A stretch of DNA of 64,000 nucleotides from Pseudomonadota bacterium (GCA_018817385.1 JAHIUA010000087.1:1-64000); one strand, 5' to 3'. Numbered from the stretch's first letter, positions 27,101-36,172 are shown. The notes: generated by a model not told the origin, from the sequence alone. Made by a program: numbers and translations.

Positions 27101-28387
27101 GCTCCCAAACATCCTCTTCTTCTTTCCATTCGCAGTGGGGCGGCAGTCTCCATGCCTGGAATGATGGCCACTGTCCACAATGTGGGGACCAATGAAGAAA
27201 TCATTGAAGAAGGGGCCAGAGAGTATGGTGACAGCTACCTTGCCTGGGATAACTATCGGCGTTTCCTTCAGTCCTGGGCCATGACTTCCGGGATGCAGCG
27301 AGAAGACTTCCAGGCCCTCATGAACAGTGCCAAGGAGAGGTTTAATGTTGCGCTGAAGGGAGAGTTCTCGCCAGTGCAAATGAAAGAACTGGCCCTGGAA
27401 TATCAAAAGCTTGTTCGTAAAAAGGGCCTTGGCATTCCTGACGATCCTTGGCTGCAGCTGGTGGCTGCCATAGAGATGGTGCTGGATTCCTGGGAAACGA
27501 CTAAGGCATCGGATTTTCGTAAGATCATGGGCGTTTCAGATTCGTGGGGGACCGCGGTTATTGTCCAGGCCATGGTGTATGGAAACAAGAGTCAGTCTTC
27601 TGGATCCGGGGTACTCTTCACCGCCCATCCCTATCGTAAGGTCCAGCGAGTGGCGCTTTGGGGCGATTATGCCTATGGTGATCAGGGAGAGGATATCGTC
27701 TCTGGGCTGGTAACCAGTTATCCTATTTCCGTGGAACAGGCAGAACTCGATGGGCGGGCGGCGGACCAGACACTGGAGTTGCGTTTTCCTCATATCTATT
27801 CCGAGCTTTTGCTGATTTCGAGGAATCTTGTCTACGAAAAAAGGTGGAATCCTCAGGAAATTGAATTTACTTTTGAAGGAGATTCAGCAAGTGAGTTGTA
27901 TCTTTTGCAGACAAGAGATATGATTACTATCAAAAAGCAGGAACGTTTTCAGGTTTTTGTGGAAACGGAGGCGTTGCATACGGCCGTTCTTGGCAAGGGA
28001 ATCGGGGTTTCCGGTTCAGCACTTTCAGGAAGGGCGGTTTTTACTGAACAAAATATTGAAGAGCTGCGGCAAAGCGATCCCAAAACTCCTCTTATCCTGA
28101 TCCGTCAGGACACGGTTCCCGAAGATATAAAGGTAATCAATATGTCGGATGGACTGCTCACCTCCAGAGGAGGGCAAACCTCCCATGCCTCGGTGGTGGC
28201 TGTGCGTCTGGAAAAGACATGTGTCGTTGGTTGTAAACATTTAAAGGTATATGAGACCAAACAGTATTGTGAAATAGGGGAAACCTCCATAGGTTTTGGG
28301 GATCCTGTTTCCATAGACGGACGCAGTGGTCGGCTGTTGAAGGGAGTCCATCCAACCAGAGAGGAAATGCACATCCTCCCCATTTGA
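24116..28387 (+). CDS. PPDK-like phosphotransferase without PEP-binding barrel, with a large helical N-terminus
   Basis: This 1423-residue protein ends with two domains of pyruvate phosphate dikinase. The ATP-grasp domain (about 925-1260) has the motifs NKGFNL, PVPPAFIITTEV, SIRSGAAVSMPGMM, DSWGTAVIVQAMVYGN and GDQGEDIVSG. The swivelling phosphohistidine domain (about 1290-1410) has SRGGQTSHASVVA, with His1357 as the residue expected to carry phosphate. The third PPDK domain, the PEP/pyruvate barrel, is absent: the protein stops about 60 residues after the histidine motif. The first 920 residues are helical and unlike anything I recognise. It could phosphorylate another acceptor, work with a barrel in trans, or be regulatory. 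Ribosome site AGGAAGAG. Upstream is a carbonic anhydrase, downstream a small SAP-like gene. Confidence 0.8.
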   Translation: MKKKSSSIESDALKANLMQTAEEVVMRPELQLLLDVVGHYKGLHNTLENLLYEICHPYRNWNILVPQLRSFVLKNSTYYMRHEQGPEAFSLFAGIFIEAMRDCEKNTKLLSQIIEAQLAWISKMVTLFQVEDLYRFQSALHAYFATLLALDDGKSPIMMHIVQGLHPMKNLATSLLGFVDKGAEDFDCRAVARLMQAILKRNYDYWLQEEDPLPWFLERCGALCEDFRSGQLFAAISHESMTKNKAAVTAIDIDSSPAAALHDILALPAHVDIVRLYKEIPSRLAKADGNGQRNSLEQGLSLNRFAENQKLLFLFRIMDTKGLYLIHEETLREINRSLVQLIRLQTFEEIEEFLLTTFHLLKANVRKFPHTSLQCIQVLGGEVFNRGNSRMVETFLWEAVRFGFQYANVSGVDEDWQPITNPAHLANIRVWLNLIMQEPKWCSTLFSALIINLKLSGTCVKDTDLFQRDITNLLNHPIEPVYNLTKQFTKLMPVFFNEIGAEGELREVSTELDEIHKRRDPLIHFLRKQSHVESSNLIVDFIHAIFLFWLTKKKEVLLPFLPEEVYTEVALEGKFIDDQHLLAIRIREDFAFSSIEELLTWKREERQQYLEAQRDLAPGELRRFDSLVQMYKLLHQKYKLGFQELRSELEHAVQEGFPEMEELLFKLEACDVIECIEALLDTLEGLKETILSPQKFEAREDIYYKRHIAVDIPSVYGKYREKKFDSLSLTFRLENLTNIYLERLPETVNLAIITQATFFSVFKCLKLYLRALRVDGISSRRLDTYLSLLKGSVRVRRFSYTQYMDIFRGLSEGVKDVIYSYYTNSHQNNLSIIIPQIGPHNLLTTYRSLWNDEEKANSIHRLAEAFLRDLIASTFGLQHLDNFITRIIGILESQKHILDERMIDLLMTYNPEKAISMLHRINPYTHDLIHLGNKGFNLVTLSADKKPVPPAFIITTEVFRCREVIYGFAKARDDLMQRIRTALTELEDLTGRVFGAPKHPLLLSIRSGAAVSMPGMMATVHNVGTNEEIIEEGAREYGDSYLAWDNYRRFLQSWAMTSGMQREDFQALMNSAKERFNVALKGEFSPVQMKELALEYQKLVRKKGLGIPDDPWLQLVAAIEMVLDSWETTKASDFRKIMGVSDSWGTAVIVQAMVYGNKSQSSGSGVLFTAHPYRKVQRVALWGDYAYGDQGEDIVSGLVTSYPISVEQAELDGRAADQTLELRFPHIYSELLLISRNLVYEKRWNPQEIEFTFEGDSASELYLLQTRDMITIKKQERFQVFVETEALHTAVLGKGIGVSGSALSGRAVFTEQNIEELRQSDPKTPLILIRQDTVPEDIKVINMSDGLLTSRGGQTSHASVVAVRLEKTCVVGCKHLKVYETKQYCEIGETSIGFGDPVSIDGRSGRLLKGVHPTREEMHILPI

Positions 28388-28555
28388 TGGCGCCGGGAAA
28401 AAATATATTCCTTTGTAAGCTCTGCGAAGCGAGAGATAGAGTTGTTCTCTGTGGTATAAGGGTTAGGCTTTGGACAAGCCTTTTGTATTGGGATAATGTG
28501 ATGGTGTGTGCCTCATGGCAGATAAAAAGCTACTGTACTTGAAAAGGAGGAACGT

Positions 28556-28780
28556 ATGGACAAGGGGAAATTTTTAAAAGGACCTTCGCTGACAGCATTC
28601 GCCAGGAAGAAGGCTGCAGAACTTGGCCTGGATGGAAAGGGAGTGAAGCTTGTTGAACTTATACACATGGTTCAAGAGAAGGAAGGGAATGCTGATTGTT
28701 TTAAACGACAGGAGTCCTGTGGCCAGTTAGATTGCTGCTGGCAGGCATCCTGCGGTGCGAAAATGGAAAAAACGATCTGA
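28556..28780 (+). CDS. Small SAP-like Cys-rich protein
   Basis: This 74-residue protein has a short helical SAP/Rho-N-like segment (ARKKAAELGLDGKGVKLVEL) followed by a cysteine tail (DCFKRQESCGQLDCCWQASC). It resembles a family of small proteins with the pattern EGN-x-x-CF then C-x-Q-x-x-C-x-W-x-x-x-C, common in sulfate reducers and relatives, whose function is unknown. The cysteines could bind zinc or iron. AGGAGG precedes the start and a terminator follows. Confidence 0.65.
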   Translation: MDKGKFLKGPSLTAFARKKAAELGLDGKGVKLVELIHMVQEKEGNADCFKRQESCGQLDCCWQASCGAKMEKTI

Positions 28781-28891
28781 TTTCAACTGAGGGAAGAGAA
28801 AGGTTCTCTCGGTTTTGCAGGACTGGAAAGAGCGAGGAAAGGTAAAGCAGCAGGCTCCGGTTCTCAGCCTCTTGGCAATGAATATCGGGGC

Positions 28892-28927
28892 AGGGGTGAC
28901 TCTGATAAAAGAGTCACCCCTTTTTTT
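28892..28927 (+). terminator. Intrinsic terminator after the SAP-like gene
   Basis: AGGGGTGACTCT (28892-28903) pairs with AGAGTCACCCCT (28910-28921), followed by a T-run to 28927. It reaches into the end of the convergent membrane-protein gene. Confidence 0.9.
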
Positions 28928-29141
28928 ATCTTTTCTCCGGTATGCCCAGGGCCTTTAAAATCATTCCCAATGGACACAATTTGGTAAAGCCGAACTGGAA
29001 TAGATTCAGGCCGATGAAGGCAGTGAAAAAGAGCCAGTATTTATGGATAAAGAGGGGATTGTTGCCGCAGTCAACTCCCAGGGCCATGCTGAGGAGAATA
29101 AGAAATCCGGCGATGGTATGGATCCAGTCTGTTATGATCAT
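28926..29141 (-). CDS. Small inner-membrane protein, DUF2892/YgaP-like
   Basis: This 71-residue protein has two membrane helices around a loop with NPLFIHKYW and ends with GFTKLCPLGMILKALG, the typical end of DUF2892 (YgaP C-terminal-like) proteins. The family often lies near rhodanese or sulfur genes, but none is adjacent here. The start at 29141 is preceded by AGGAGG; the open frame upstream is not used. Function unknown. Confidence 0.75.
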   Translation of the reverse strand: MIITDWIHTIAGFLILLSMALGVDCGNNPLFIHKYWLFFTAFIGLNLFQFGFTKLCPLGMILKALGIPEKR

Positions 29142-29879
29142 AGGTATTGCCCTCCTGGGCAAGTAGTAAAAAAGGAATTTTTGTAAAATGGATTCTGCTT
29201 TTTCACGAGGTGGTGTCAATATGCAGGGTTTCAAAACATCAAAACAATTCTGACTAACAATGATAGTACTGTCCTTTTCACTTGTCTAGGGGGGAGAGTC
29301 TTCTCTGGCTGCCTTTTTTGGCAAGGGAGGGAACAGGCTAAGGCCTGTAGCCATTTCTGATGATCGTCTTCGTGCCTGTGCTGGAAGAAATGATCAGACT
29401 GCTGCCAAGGATATCCCAGGCGTGTACTGGTGTCTGGTCCTTAGCACCAACCTGCCGAAACGATATTGCGGCCCCATATTCTCAGGAGAGCTGGTCTGTG
29501 AGGAGACTCGTCAGCCAGTATAGGGCCACAATCGGGATGGTCAAACCACTGCAAACCCATGCTTGATTACTCTATCATATCAAAGGGATTGAATATTTGA
29601 TTCAGAGAGCGTCTTCCTCCAATCAGAGTCCCACGGCAATGGTGTAAGGGAAGTGAGGGCGGAAGAAAATGGGATAGGGAACCAGCCTCGTTAGGAGAAT
29701 CCGTTCACTGCCTTGTCAAAAGGAAGGTTACAGGAGATACTCGCAAAAAAAAGATACCAAATAGTGGTGGCTACCGCTACTTGGTATCTCTGCTGGGGGA
29801 ATTGAAGACCTGGTCTTCCTTCTATCCGGCTGAGAAACATAGCTTTCTTTTGCCAGACAGCCTTCCTGGGTGGGGAAGC
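29142..29879. other. Intergenic region with terminator of the OmpA-family gene
   Basis: About 740 bases hold no gene that I can support. Small plus-strand open frames lack features. The region near 29745-29789 is the terminator of the minus-strand gene downstream. Confidence 0.5.
29746..29789 (-). terminator. Intrinsic terminator of the OmpA-family gene
   Basis: AGATACCAA (29752-29760) pairs with TTGGTATCT (29781-29789), with an inner stem of TAGTGG with CCGCTA. On the minus strand the stem is followed by a T-run (29752-29746). Confidence 0.85.
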
Positions 29880-32843
29880 TTAGTCAGCCTGTGGCGGTGC
29901 AGTCTCCTCGCTTGACCCTTCTTCTCTGTCTGCGTTATCCATAGCCTTTAAACCCTCGGTAGCCGGAACCTCAGCACTTCCTTCCATGGCAGCAGTTGCT
30001 TGTATTTTTCGCAGTTCAACCCGTCGGTTCTTGGCCCGTCCGTCGCTGGTCCGATTGTCTGCAATCGGATTGTTAGCGCCATAGCCTACGGCCTTGAGGC
30101 TGCTTTCCACAACTCCTTGACTTATCAGATAGTTGAGTACGGACTCGGCGCGAGCGGTGGAGAGTCGTAGGTTGGCTTCAGCATCCCCTGTGGAGTCTGT
30201 ATGGCCGGCAACTTCCATCTTGCTGTCAGGACTATTCTGCAAGATGGCTGCTACCTTATTTAATACAGGATGCGCATCCTCGGTGAGGTTGGCGGTACCG
30301 AGTTGGAAGTTGATACCCTCAAGGATTACTGTGTGTTGGTCGGCAGAACAGCCGGTGGCGTCAACCTCGTGACCTGAAACTGTTCCGGGACAGAGGTCAA
30401 GGCGATTGACCCGGCCATCCTGGTCGTCATCCTTCTCACAACCCTGTGCATCTACTTGGGTACCTTGAATGGTGTCAGCACAGGTATCTTGGGCATCGAA
30501 GACGCCATCATTGTCACTGTCAATGGTGTGCAGCAAGAGCTGGTTCCGTTCAGTCTGCAGAGAGGCAAGGGTCTCTTCTAATGCATAGATTTTTTCCTGA
30601 TTTGCGGTAAGTTTGTTCTGACTGTCGGCGAGGGCTTCTTCTAACTCCTGATTTTTTGCTTCAAGGGTGCTGCTGGTTTCAGCCTTTTCTTTCAAGTCAT
30701 TGAGCTGGGCGAGCATCTTCTCGGATTCTGTGGAGGCACTGGCCTGCAGCATCTTGTTCTGTTCAGTCAGTCCGCTTTTTGTCTGCAATGCGTCCTCTAG
30801 TTCTTTGGTGAGGGCCTCTTTTTCTTTGGTGATACGTGTGAGTTGCTCTTCAATAGTCTGAAGGCTGGCAGTCTGTTCTGCAGAGACTGTTTTGGCGCTA
30901 GAAAGCTCGGCTGTGAGTGCTGCAATAAGCTGTTCCTGCTCAGATGTATTGGTATCTGCTGCACTCTTTTCGGTCATGCTCTCTTGAAGGCTGGTGATTT
31001 GGGCACTGTTTTCTGTTAATTGAGCCGTCAGGTTCAGGATGGTTTTTTCTTTTTCGCCAATCTCTCCTCTGAGTCCTTCAATTTCCTGGCTAAGAGAAGT
31101 TGTTTTTTCCCTGGACTGGCTAGCCTCTGCTAATGCATCGTTGAGAGAGGCGGTGGTGGTCGCAAGTTGGGCATTGAGATCGGACGTGGTGGCTTCTTTA
31201 CTTCCTGCTTGCTCTGCGAGTTGTTCCTGGAGAGATTGGATCTGCTCTGTTTGTTGTTGTCCTTCTTCATTCAGTGTTGCCAGTTGATTTTTTAACTCTT
31301 GGTACTGATTGTTGAGCTCGTTGTATTTTTCTTCAGATTGGGAAAGCGTTTGGTTGAGAGCCTCTATTTCTGTTGTCAGGGACTGAGTGGAAGTTTGTTC
31401 TTGATTCAATGTTGCCGCAGAAGTCTTCAGGGCTTCGCTCAGTTCTGAAATTCTACTGTGGGCTTCCTCAAGGGCAGAGTGTGCCGGAGCAAGTTCAGCC
31501 CCCAGGGTTGTATTTTCTTTCTTGAGCTCGGAAAGAGTTGCCTTGGCCTTGTCAAGATCAGCGGTCAATGCTGTATTGTTGTCTGTTGCCTCGCTTAATC
31601 GTTTTTCAAGGACTCTGATTTTTTCAGTGAGGGGGGCTGCTTTTGCAGCCTGTTCTTTTGCGGCCGTCAGTTCGCTTTCTTTTTCAGTAAGGCTGCTTGT
31701 GAGTTGAGCTAATTCTTTTTTGCTGTTTTGTTCAACGAGAAGCAGCCTTTTCAGTTCATTGTTGGTACCCAGGGTAGTTGTCTGAATCCGCTTTATTTCG
31801 GCCTTTTCGGCGGCCAGAAGTGTCTCCTTGGTAAGGATTTCCTGGCGTAGATTTTTAATAAGTACTTCTTGATCGTTAATACTGGTTTGCAGGGTACTAT
31901 TTATTCGTTTTAGCTCTTTGACTTCTGCCATTGCCGCTGGCAAAAGGGATTGCTGGGCAACCTTTAACTGCTCCAATTCGTCGTGGGCCAGGCGAAGTTC
32001 ATTCTCTTTTTTTTCAAGGGCCCCATAGCAGGCTGTTCTTTCTTTGTCTCTGCCGTTGCCAGGAATTACTTTTTCAAGCAGGGGCTCGATCTTCGTTTCA
32101 AGAGCTACTTTATTGTCACTGAGTTCCTCAGGGCTTATCCCTTTTTTTTTAATGGCACTATTGAGTTGTTCGATTTTAAGGGTAAGCTGTTCGATGATCT
32201 GATTCTTGAGCCCGAGCTCATCAAGGACCAGGTTGAGATTGAGGTCATTATCTGCAAGCGTGGACTGGAGAAGAGACATCTTCTCTGTTGTCTCCTCCAT
32301 CTTCGCTTTAATGGATTTGATGAGTAGATCTTTCTCCTCAAGAGTGGCGTCAAACTTATTTATTTGCGCATCACGCTGGCTGAGTGCTTTTTGGAGGGCC
32401 TCGAGTTCGGCTGCGATTTTGGCAGCTTGCATTTCAGCAGAATGTCGGGCTTTTTCTTTCTCTGTAATCAAGAATTGCTGCTGGTGGTACTTTTTCTGCA
32501 GACGGTCGAGCTCAGTCAGTCGTTTTTCTGCTCTTCCCAGTTGCTCTTGCACCTCATCAACTTGCTGCATATACGCAAGTTTTTCATTTTCAGCAGATTC
32601 AATGCGACTTTTGAGGTCCGGGATGACCGTGCTCTTGGATTCGGCAGTTGCCATCTCATCCATAGCGGCTTCAAGTTGTTTCTGGACAGCAGCTACTTTC
32701 TGATCTTTTTCGTGAAGAGATTGCTCTATGGTTTCAATGTCCAAGGCCAGTTGGGCACTTTTCTGCATTGAAAATATTAGAAACAGCAGAATAATTGATA
32801 TGGTTAACAGGCTGCCATATACGATTTTAGTTGTTATACCCAT
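29880..32843 (-). CDS. Membrane-anchored long coiled-coil protein with OmpA peptidoglycan-binding domain
   Basis: This 987-residue protein has an N-terminal uncleaved membrane anchor (about 8-27, IVYGSLLTISIILLFLIFS), then about 740 residues of coiled coil rich in Glu, Lys, Gln, Ala and Leu. Two calcium-binding thrombospondin-type-3 repeats follow (DSDNDGVFDAQDTC and DDDQDGRVNRLDLC), then an OmpA C-terminal domain (about 842-946) with the meso-diaminopimelate motif TDSTGDAEANLRLSTARA and NRRVELR. A 41-residue acidic tail ends it. The layout suggests a protein fixed in the inner membrane that reaches through the periplasm to bind peptidoglycan. A strong terminator follows. I know no close named homologue. 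Confidence 0.82.
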   Translation of the reverse strand: MGITTKIVYGSLLTISIILLFLIFSMQKSAQLALDIETIEQSLHEKDQKVAAVQKQLEAAMDEMATAESKSTVIPDLKSRIESAENEKLAYMQQVDEVQEQLGRAEKRLTELDRLQKKYHQQQFLITEKEKARHSAEMQAAKIAAELEALQKALSQRDAQINKFDATLEEKDLLIKSIKAKMEETTEKMSLLQSTLADNDLNLNLVLDELGLKNQIIEQLTLKIEQLNSAIKKKGISPEELSDNKVALETKIEPLLEKVIPGNGRDKERTACYGALEKKENELRLAHDELEQLKVAQQSLLPAAMAEVKELKRINSTLQTSINDQEVLIKNLRQEILTKETLLAAEKAEIKRIQTTTLGTNNELKRLLLVEQNSKKELAQLTSSLTEKESELTAAKEQAAKAAPLTEKIRVLEKRLSEATDNNTALTADLDKAKATLSELKKENTTLGAELAPAHSALEEAHSRISELSEALKTSAATLNQEQTSTQSLTTEIEALNQTLSQSEEKYNELNNQYQELKNQLATLNEEGQQQTEQIQSLQEQLAEQAGSKEATTSDLNAQLATTTASLNDALAEASQSREKTTSLSQEIEGLRGEIGEKEKTILNLTAQLTENSAQITSLQESMTEKSAADTNTSEQEQLIAALTAELSSAKTVSAEQTASLQTIEEQLTRITKEKEALTKELEDALQTKSGLTEQNKMLQASASTESEKMLAQLNDLKEKAETSSTLEAKNQELEEALADSQNKLTANQEKIYALEETLASLQTERNQLLLHTIDSDNDGVFDAQDTCADTIQGTQVDAQGCEKDDDQDGRVNRLDLCPGTVSGHEVDATGCSADQHTVILEGINFQLGTANLTEDAHPVLNKVAAILQNSPDSKMEVAGHTDSTGDAEANLRLSTARAESVLNYLISQGVVESSLKAVGYGANNPIADNRTSDGRAKNRRVELRKIQATAAMEGSAEVPATEGLKAMDNADREEGSSEETAPPQAD

Positions 32844-33256
32844 TTTGATTTCCTCCAGATAAAGGCTTATACAAGGCTAGCTTGAAAAATAATTTTTCCG
32901 TTTAGGGGAACGACTTCACTGTTCAATGATTTTTGTATTATGTGGAAATGAAATCAATGGAACAGATTAATGGACGTAATCGCAATTGCTCAAAAAAGCA
33001 AGTTAGAAGTAAATGGATTTGTGAAATAGCTGTAAAAAAATCAACTGCTCAAGAGCATTAGGGATGGAAAGGGGGGGCTTTGGAAATAGGTTGAATAAAA
33101 ATTCCTATTTCCATGAATGGAAAATGGAGAATAATAGGATTGATGGAGGATCGATCAACAGGGAGGAGAAGATATTGAAACGGTGAGATGCAAGTGACTG
33201 GAAAAGGATAAGGGGGTGTTTATTTCTTCTAATCTGAACGAGTTGTGCGGAAAGGC
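32844..33256. other. Intergenic region between arsR and the OmpA-family gene
   Basis: About 410 bases, both neighbours on the minus strand, no gene seen. It contains the promoter of the OmpA-family gene and an inverted repeat of nine pairs (33082-33090 with 33104-33112). The repeat has no T-run. Confidence 0.5.
33082..33112. repeat. 9-bp inverted repeat downstream of arsR
   Basis: GGAAATAGG pairs with CCTATTTCC across a 13-base loop. It may terminate or stabilise the arsR transcript, but lacks a T-tract. Confidence 0.4.
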
Positions 33257-33544
33257 TTATACCTTGGGACAGAAAAGGGTCTGTATGGTCTTCATTAATT
33301 CAATGATTCTCGGGTCATTGATTCGGTTGTAGATGAAGTTCGCATCTTTGCGATAATCGATAATCCCCTGGCTGCGCAGGATATTCAGGTGCTGGGAGAC
33401 ATTGGCATTGGTTGTTTTTACCTGTTCTCTGATGTCCCCTACCGACATCTCGTTATCTTGTAAGAGACAGAGAATTTTCAAACGGATGGGATGAGACATC
33501 GATTTCAGCAGCTTGGACATGGCATGTATCTGTTCATTTTCCAT
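33257..33544 (-). CDS. ArsR-family transcriptional regulator
   Basis: This 95-residue winged-helix repressor has the ArsR features SHPIRLKILCLL and the recognition helix TTNANVSQHLNILRSQGII. The metal-binding cysteine pair of ArsR/SmtB proteins is absent (C at 26 and 92 only), so the signal is not obviously a metal; several ArsR relatives sense redox state or sulfide. It is divergent from acs, with an exact dyad between them, so it may regulate acs or itself. This is inference. Confidence 0.86.
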   Translation of the reverse strand: MENEQIHAMSKLLKSMSHPIRLKILCLLQDNEMSVGDIREQVKTTNANVSQHLNILRSQGIIDYRKDANFIYNRINDPRIIELMKTIQTLFCPKV

Positions 33545-34180
33545 AGAAGTTTTCCTGAAGGTATTTAAAATGAGTGGTTTTGACTGGAAAGGCGAGCATT
33601 CTTTGGAAAAAGAACCAGGTAGAGACCTGCTGAGAGTGCTGCCATGCAGCTATCCGGGAACAGGCTAATAAGGTCCTTTTGCGGCGATCACCAGAAGGGA
33701 GATTGTTTGGCAGGTGATGCAATTCTTCCCTTTGAGAATCTGTTGCTGAGGTACGACAAACATTTTTTTTACTCTGGCTTTTCCAGAGCAGGTTTTTAAT
33801 CTCTTCTTCGAGGAAAAGGTGCATTTTTTTATAGTAAGGTGTTGAGAAGGATGTATTCCTGTCAGTCTATTGGAGTAGGGAACAGCTCTGAAGTACCTGG
33901 CATTACGGTATCATAGTTTCTTTTGAAAAAGAAATAAAAGGTGCTGTGAATTTCAATATAAACAAAGTTGATGGTCAAATCAAATATTTTGATTTGACAA
34001 ATGGGAAGCAAATGTGGAAATATCAAAAAATTTTGAGTACAGTTCTGGAGGTTATTCCAGGAGCCTGATTGGAAGTGTGGATAAATGAACCTGCACCGTG
34101 CCGAAGTGAATCGATTTATCTGCGGCAATTTGTAATGTTAAGGTAATCGAAAAGAACTGAATACGAAGGGAGAGTGAGCA
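33545..34180. other. Divergent intergenic region arsR/acs
   Basis: About 640 bases; a minus-strand open frame at 33534-33824 looks accidental. The notable element is the dyad at 33974-33998. AGGGAGAG at the end is the acs ribosome site. Confidence 0.5.
33974..33998. promoter_or_regulatory. Exact 25-bp dyad, candidate operator upstream of acs
   Basis: GTCAAATCAAA (33974-33984), three bases, then TTTGATTTGAC (33988-33998) form a perfect inverted repeat. The right arm overlaps a TTGACA (33994-33999) that could be a -35 box, although the matching -10 is poor. An operator of a dimeric regulator is likely. Which regulator binds is unknown; the neighbouring ArsR protein is a candidate. Confidence 0.6.
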
Positions 34181-36172
34181 ATGAGTTCAAGTGACGACAA
34201 AATCACAAGTCTATTGAGTGAAGGACGTATTTTTGAACCTCCAACAACGGGAAGAGAAACGGCCCACGTGGGAAGTCTTGCAGTCTATGAAGAGGCCTAC
34301 AAAAAGTCCATGGAAGATCCGGAAGGATTCTGGGCCAAACGGGCTGAAGAACTTGTGACCTGGGAAAAGAAGTGGGACACCGTGTTAGAGTATGACTACA
34401 ATAAACCTGAGATCAATTGGTTTAAGGGTGGTAAACTCAACATCTCTTACAACTGTCTGGATCGTCACCTGGAAAATGGTCGTCGCAATAAGGCTGCTAT
34501 TATCTGGCAGGGTGAGCCTGAAGAAGATGTCAGGGTGTACACCTATCAGATGCTGCACACAGAGGTCTGCCGTTTTGCCAATGTCCTGAAGAAGAAGGGT
34601 GTGAAAAAAGGTGACCGCGTTTCCATCTATCTGCCCATGATTCCGGAACTGGCCATTGCTCTCTTGGCCTGTGCGCGAATCGGTGCCATGCACTCTGTTG
34701 TCTTTGCCGGTTTTTCTGCTATTGCCCTTCAGAGTCGTATTCAGGATTGCGAGGCCAAGGTCCTGGTCACTGCCGATGCTGTTATTCGTGCCGGAAAGAC
34801 CATTCCTCTGAAACCAAATGCCGACGAGGCCATGAGTGAATGCGACACCATCACCGACTGCATCGTCGTTCGCCGTGCTGGAAATGAAGTCTTCATGGAG
34901 GATGGACGTGATTCCTGGTGGCATGAGGATGTGACCGCCGCGGATATCACATCCGTCTGCGAGCCCGAGTCCATGGATGCTGAAGATATCCTCTTTATCC
35001 TCTACACCTCTGGTTCCACAGGGAAACCAAAGGGCGTAGTCCATACCACCGGCGGTTATCTCACCTATGCCATGCACACCTGCCAGTGGGTTTTTGATTT
35101 GAAAGATGATGATGTCTACTGGTGTACTGCTGATATTGGCTGGATCACCGGTCATTCATATATCCTCTATGGGCCGCTGGGGCTTGGTGCCACTTCTATC
35201 ATGTTCGAGGGTGTGCCGTCCTATCCAGGGCCAGACCGTTTCTGGAAGATTGTGGAGAAATTCCAGGTTAACACCTTCTATACTGCCCCCACTGTCATTC
35301 GTGCCCTGATGCGCGATGGTGTTGAGCCCACCAATCGCTATGATCTCTCCAGCCTGCGTATACTCGGTTCTGTTGGCGAGCCGATCAATCCCGAGGCCTG
35401 GATGTGGTATTATGTGAATATCGGTAAAGAGAAGCTCCCCATTGTTGATACCTGGTGGCAGACAGAGACCGGTGGCATCCTCATTTCACCCCTGCCCTAT
35501 GCCACGCCTCTCAAACCTGGCTCTGCCACCCTGCCCCTGCCGGGCATTGATGCAGCCATCTATGACGAGCATGGCAAGGAGGCTGCCCCTAACGAAGGTG
35601 GTCATCTGGTTATCCGCAAGCCTTGGCCCGGTATGCTTCGTGGGATCTTTGGAGATCCTGAGCGTTTCAAAAAGACCTATTTCAGTCGTTATGACAATAC
35701 CTATGATCCTGAAGACGGAGCCCGCAAAGATGATGATGGCTATTTCTGGATCATGGGACGTCTTGATGATGTGGTCAATGTCTCAGGTCACAGGCTGGGT
35801 ACTGCGGAGATTGAATCCGCCCTTGTTTCCCATCACTCCATTTCCGAGGCTGCAGTTGTTGGTATGCCGCATCCGATTAAGGGCCAGGCCATCTATGCCT
35901 TTGTTACCCCGAATACCGGCGTTGAGCAGACTCCTGAATTGTTGGCTGAACTCAGGGTTCATGTGCGAAAGGAGATCGGTCCCATTGCTACGCCCGATGC
36001 CATCCAGTATGCACCTGGCCTGCCCAAGACCCGTAGCGGCAAGATCATGCGGCGTGTGTTGAGGAAGATTGCCGCCAATGATTTTCAGGATTTCGGTGAT
36101 ACCTCTACCCTGGCTGATCCTTCTGTTGTTGATGATCTTATCAACGGTAAAAAGAGCATGGAGAAGAAGTGA
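34181..36172 (+). CDS. acs: Acetyl-CoA synthetase
   Basis: Acs activates acetate to acetyl-CoA through an acetyl-AMP intermediate. The 663-residue protein is full length. It has the P-loop-like [11 protein letters not shown], the WQTETGG region, and the C-terminal lysine motif SGKIMRR, the site of regulatory acetylation in this family. GGGAGAG precedes the start. It is the first gene of a five-gene acetate module: acs, cNMP/CBS/DUF294 protein, exonuclease, DUF4212 small subunit and symporter. A terminator separates it from the next gene. Confidence 0.95.
   Translation: MSSSDDKITSLLSEGRIFEPPTTGRETAHVGSLAVYEEAYKKSMEDPEGFWAKRAEELVTWEKKWDTVLEYDYNKPEINWFKGGKLNISYNCLDRHLENGRRNKAAIIWQGEPEEDVRVYTYQMLHTEVCRFANVLKKKGVKKGDRVSIYLPMIPELAIALLACARIGAMHSVVFAGFSAIALQSRIQDCEAKVLVTADAVIRAGKTIPLKPNADEAMSECDTITDCIVVRRAGNEVFMEDGRDSWWHEDVTAADITSVCEPESMDAEDILFILYTSGSTGKPKGVVHTTGGYLTYAMHTCQWVFDLKDDDVYWCTADIGWITGHSYILYGPLGLGATSIMFEGVPSYPGPDRFWKIVEKFQVNTFYTAPTVIRALMRDGVEPTNRYDLSSLRILGSVGEPINPEAWMWYYVNIGKEKLPIVDTWWQTETGGILISPLPYATPLKPGSATLPLPGIDAAIYDEHGKEAAPNEGGHLVIRKPWPGMLRGIFGDPERFKKTYFSRYDNTYDPEDGARKDDDGYFWIMGRLDDVVNVSGHRLGTAEIESALVSHHSISEAAVVGMPHPIKGQAIYAFVTPNTGVEQTPELLAELRVHVRKEIGPIATPDAIQYAPGLPKTRSGKIMRRVLRKIAANDFQDFGDTSTLADPSVVDDLINGKKSMEKK

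Noticed and set aside
33534-33824. Minus-strand open frame upstream of arsR
   Set aside because: It overlaps the arsR start, has biased composition and no motif.
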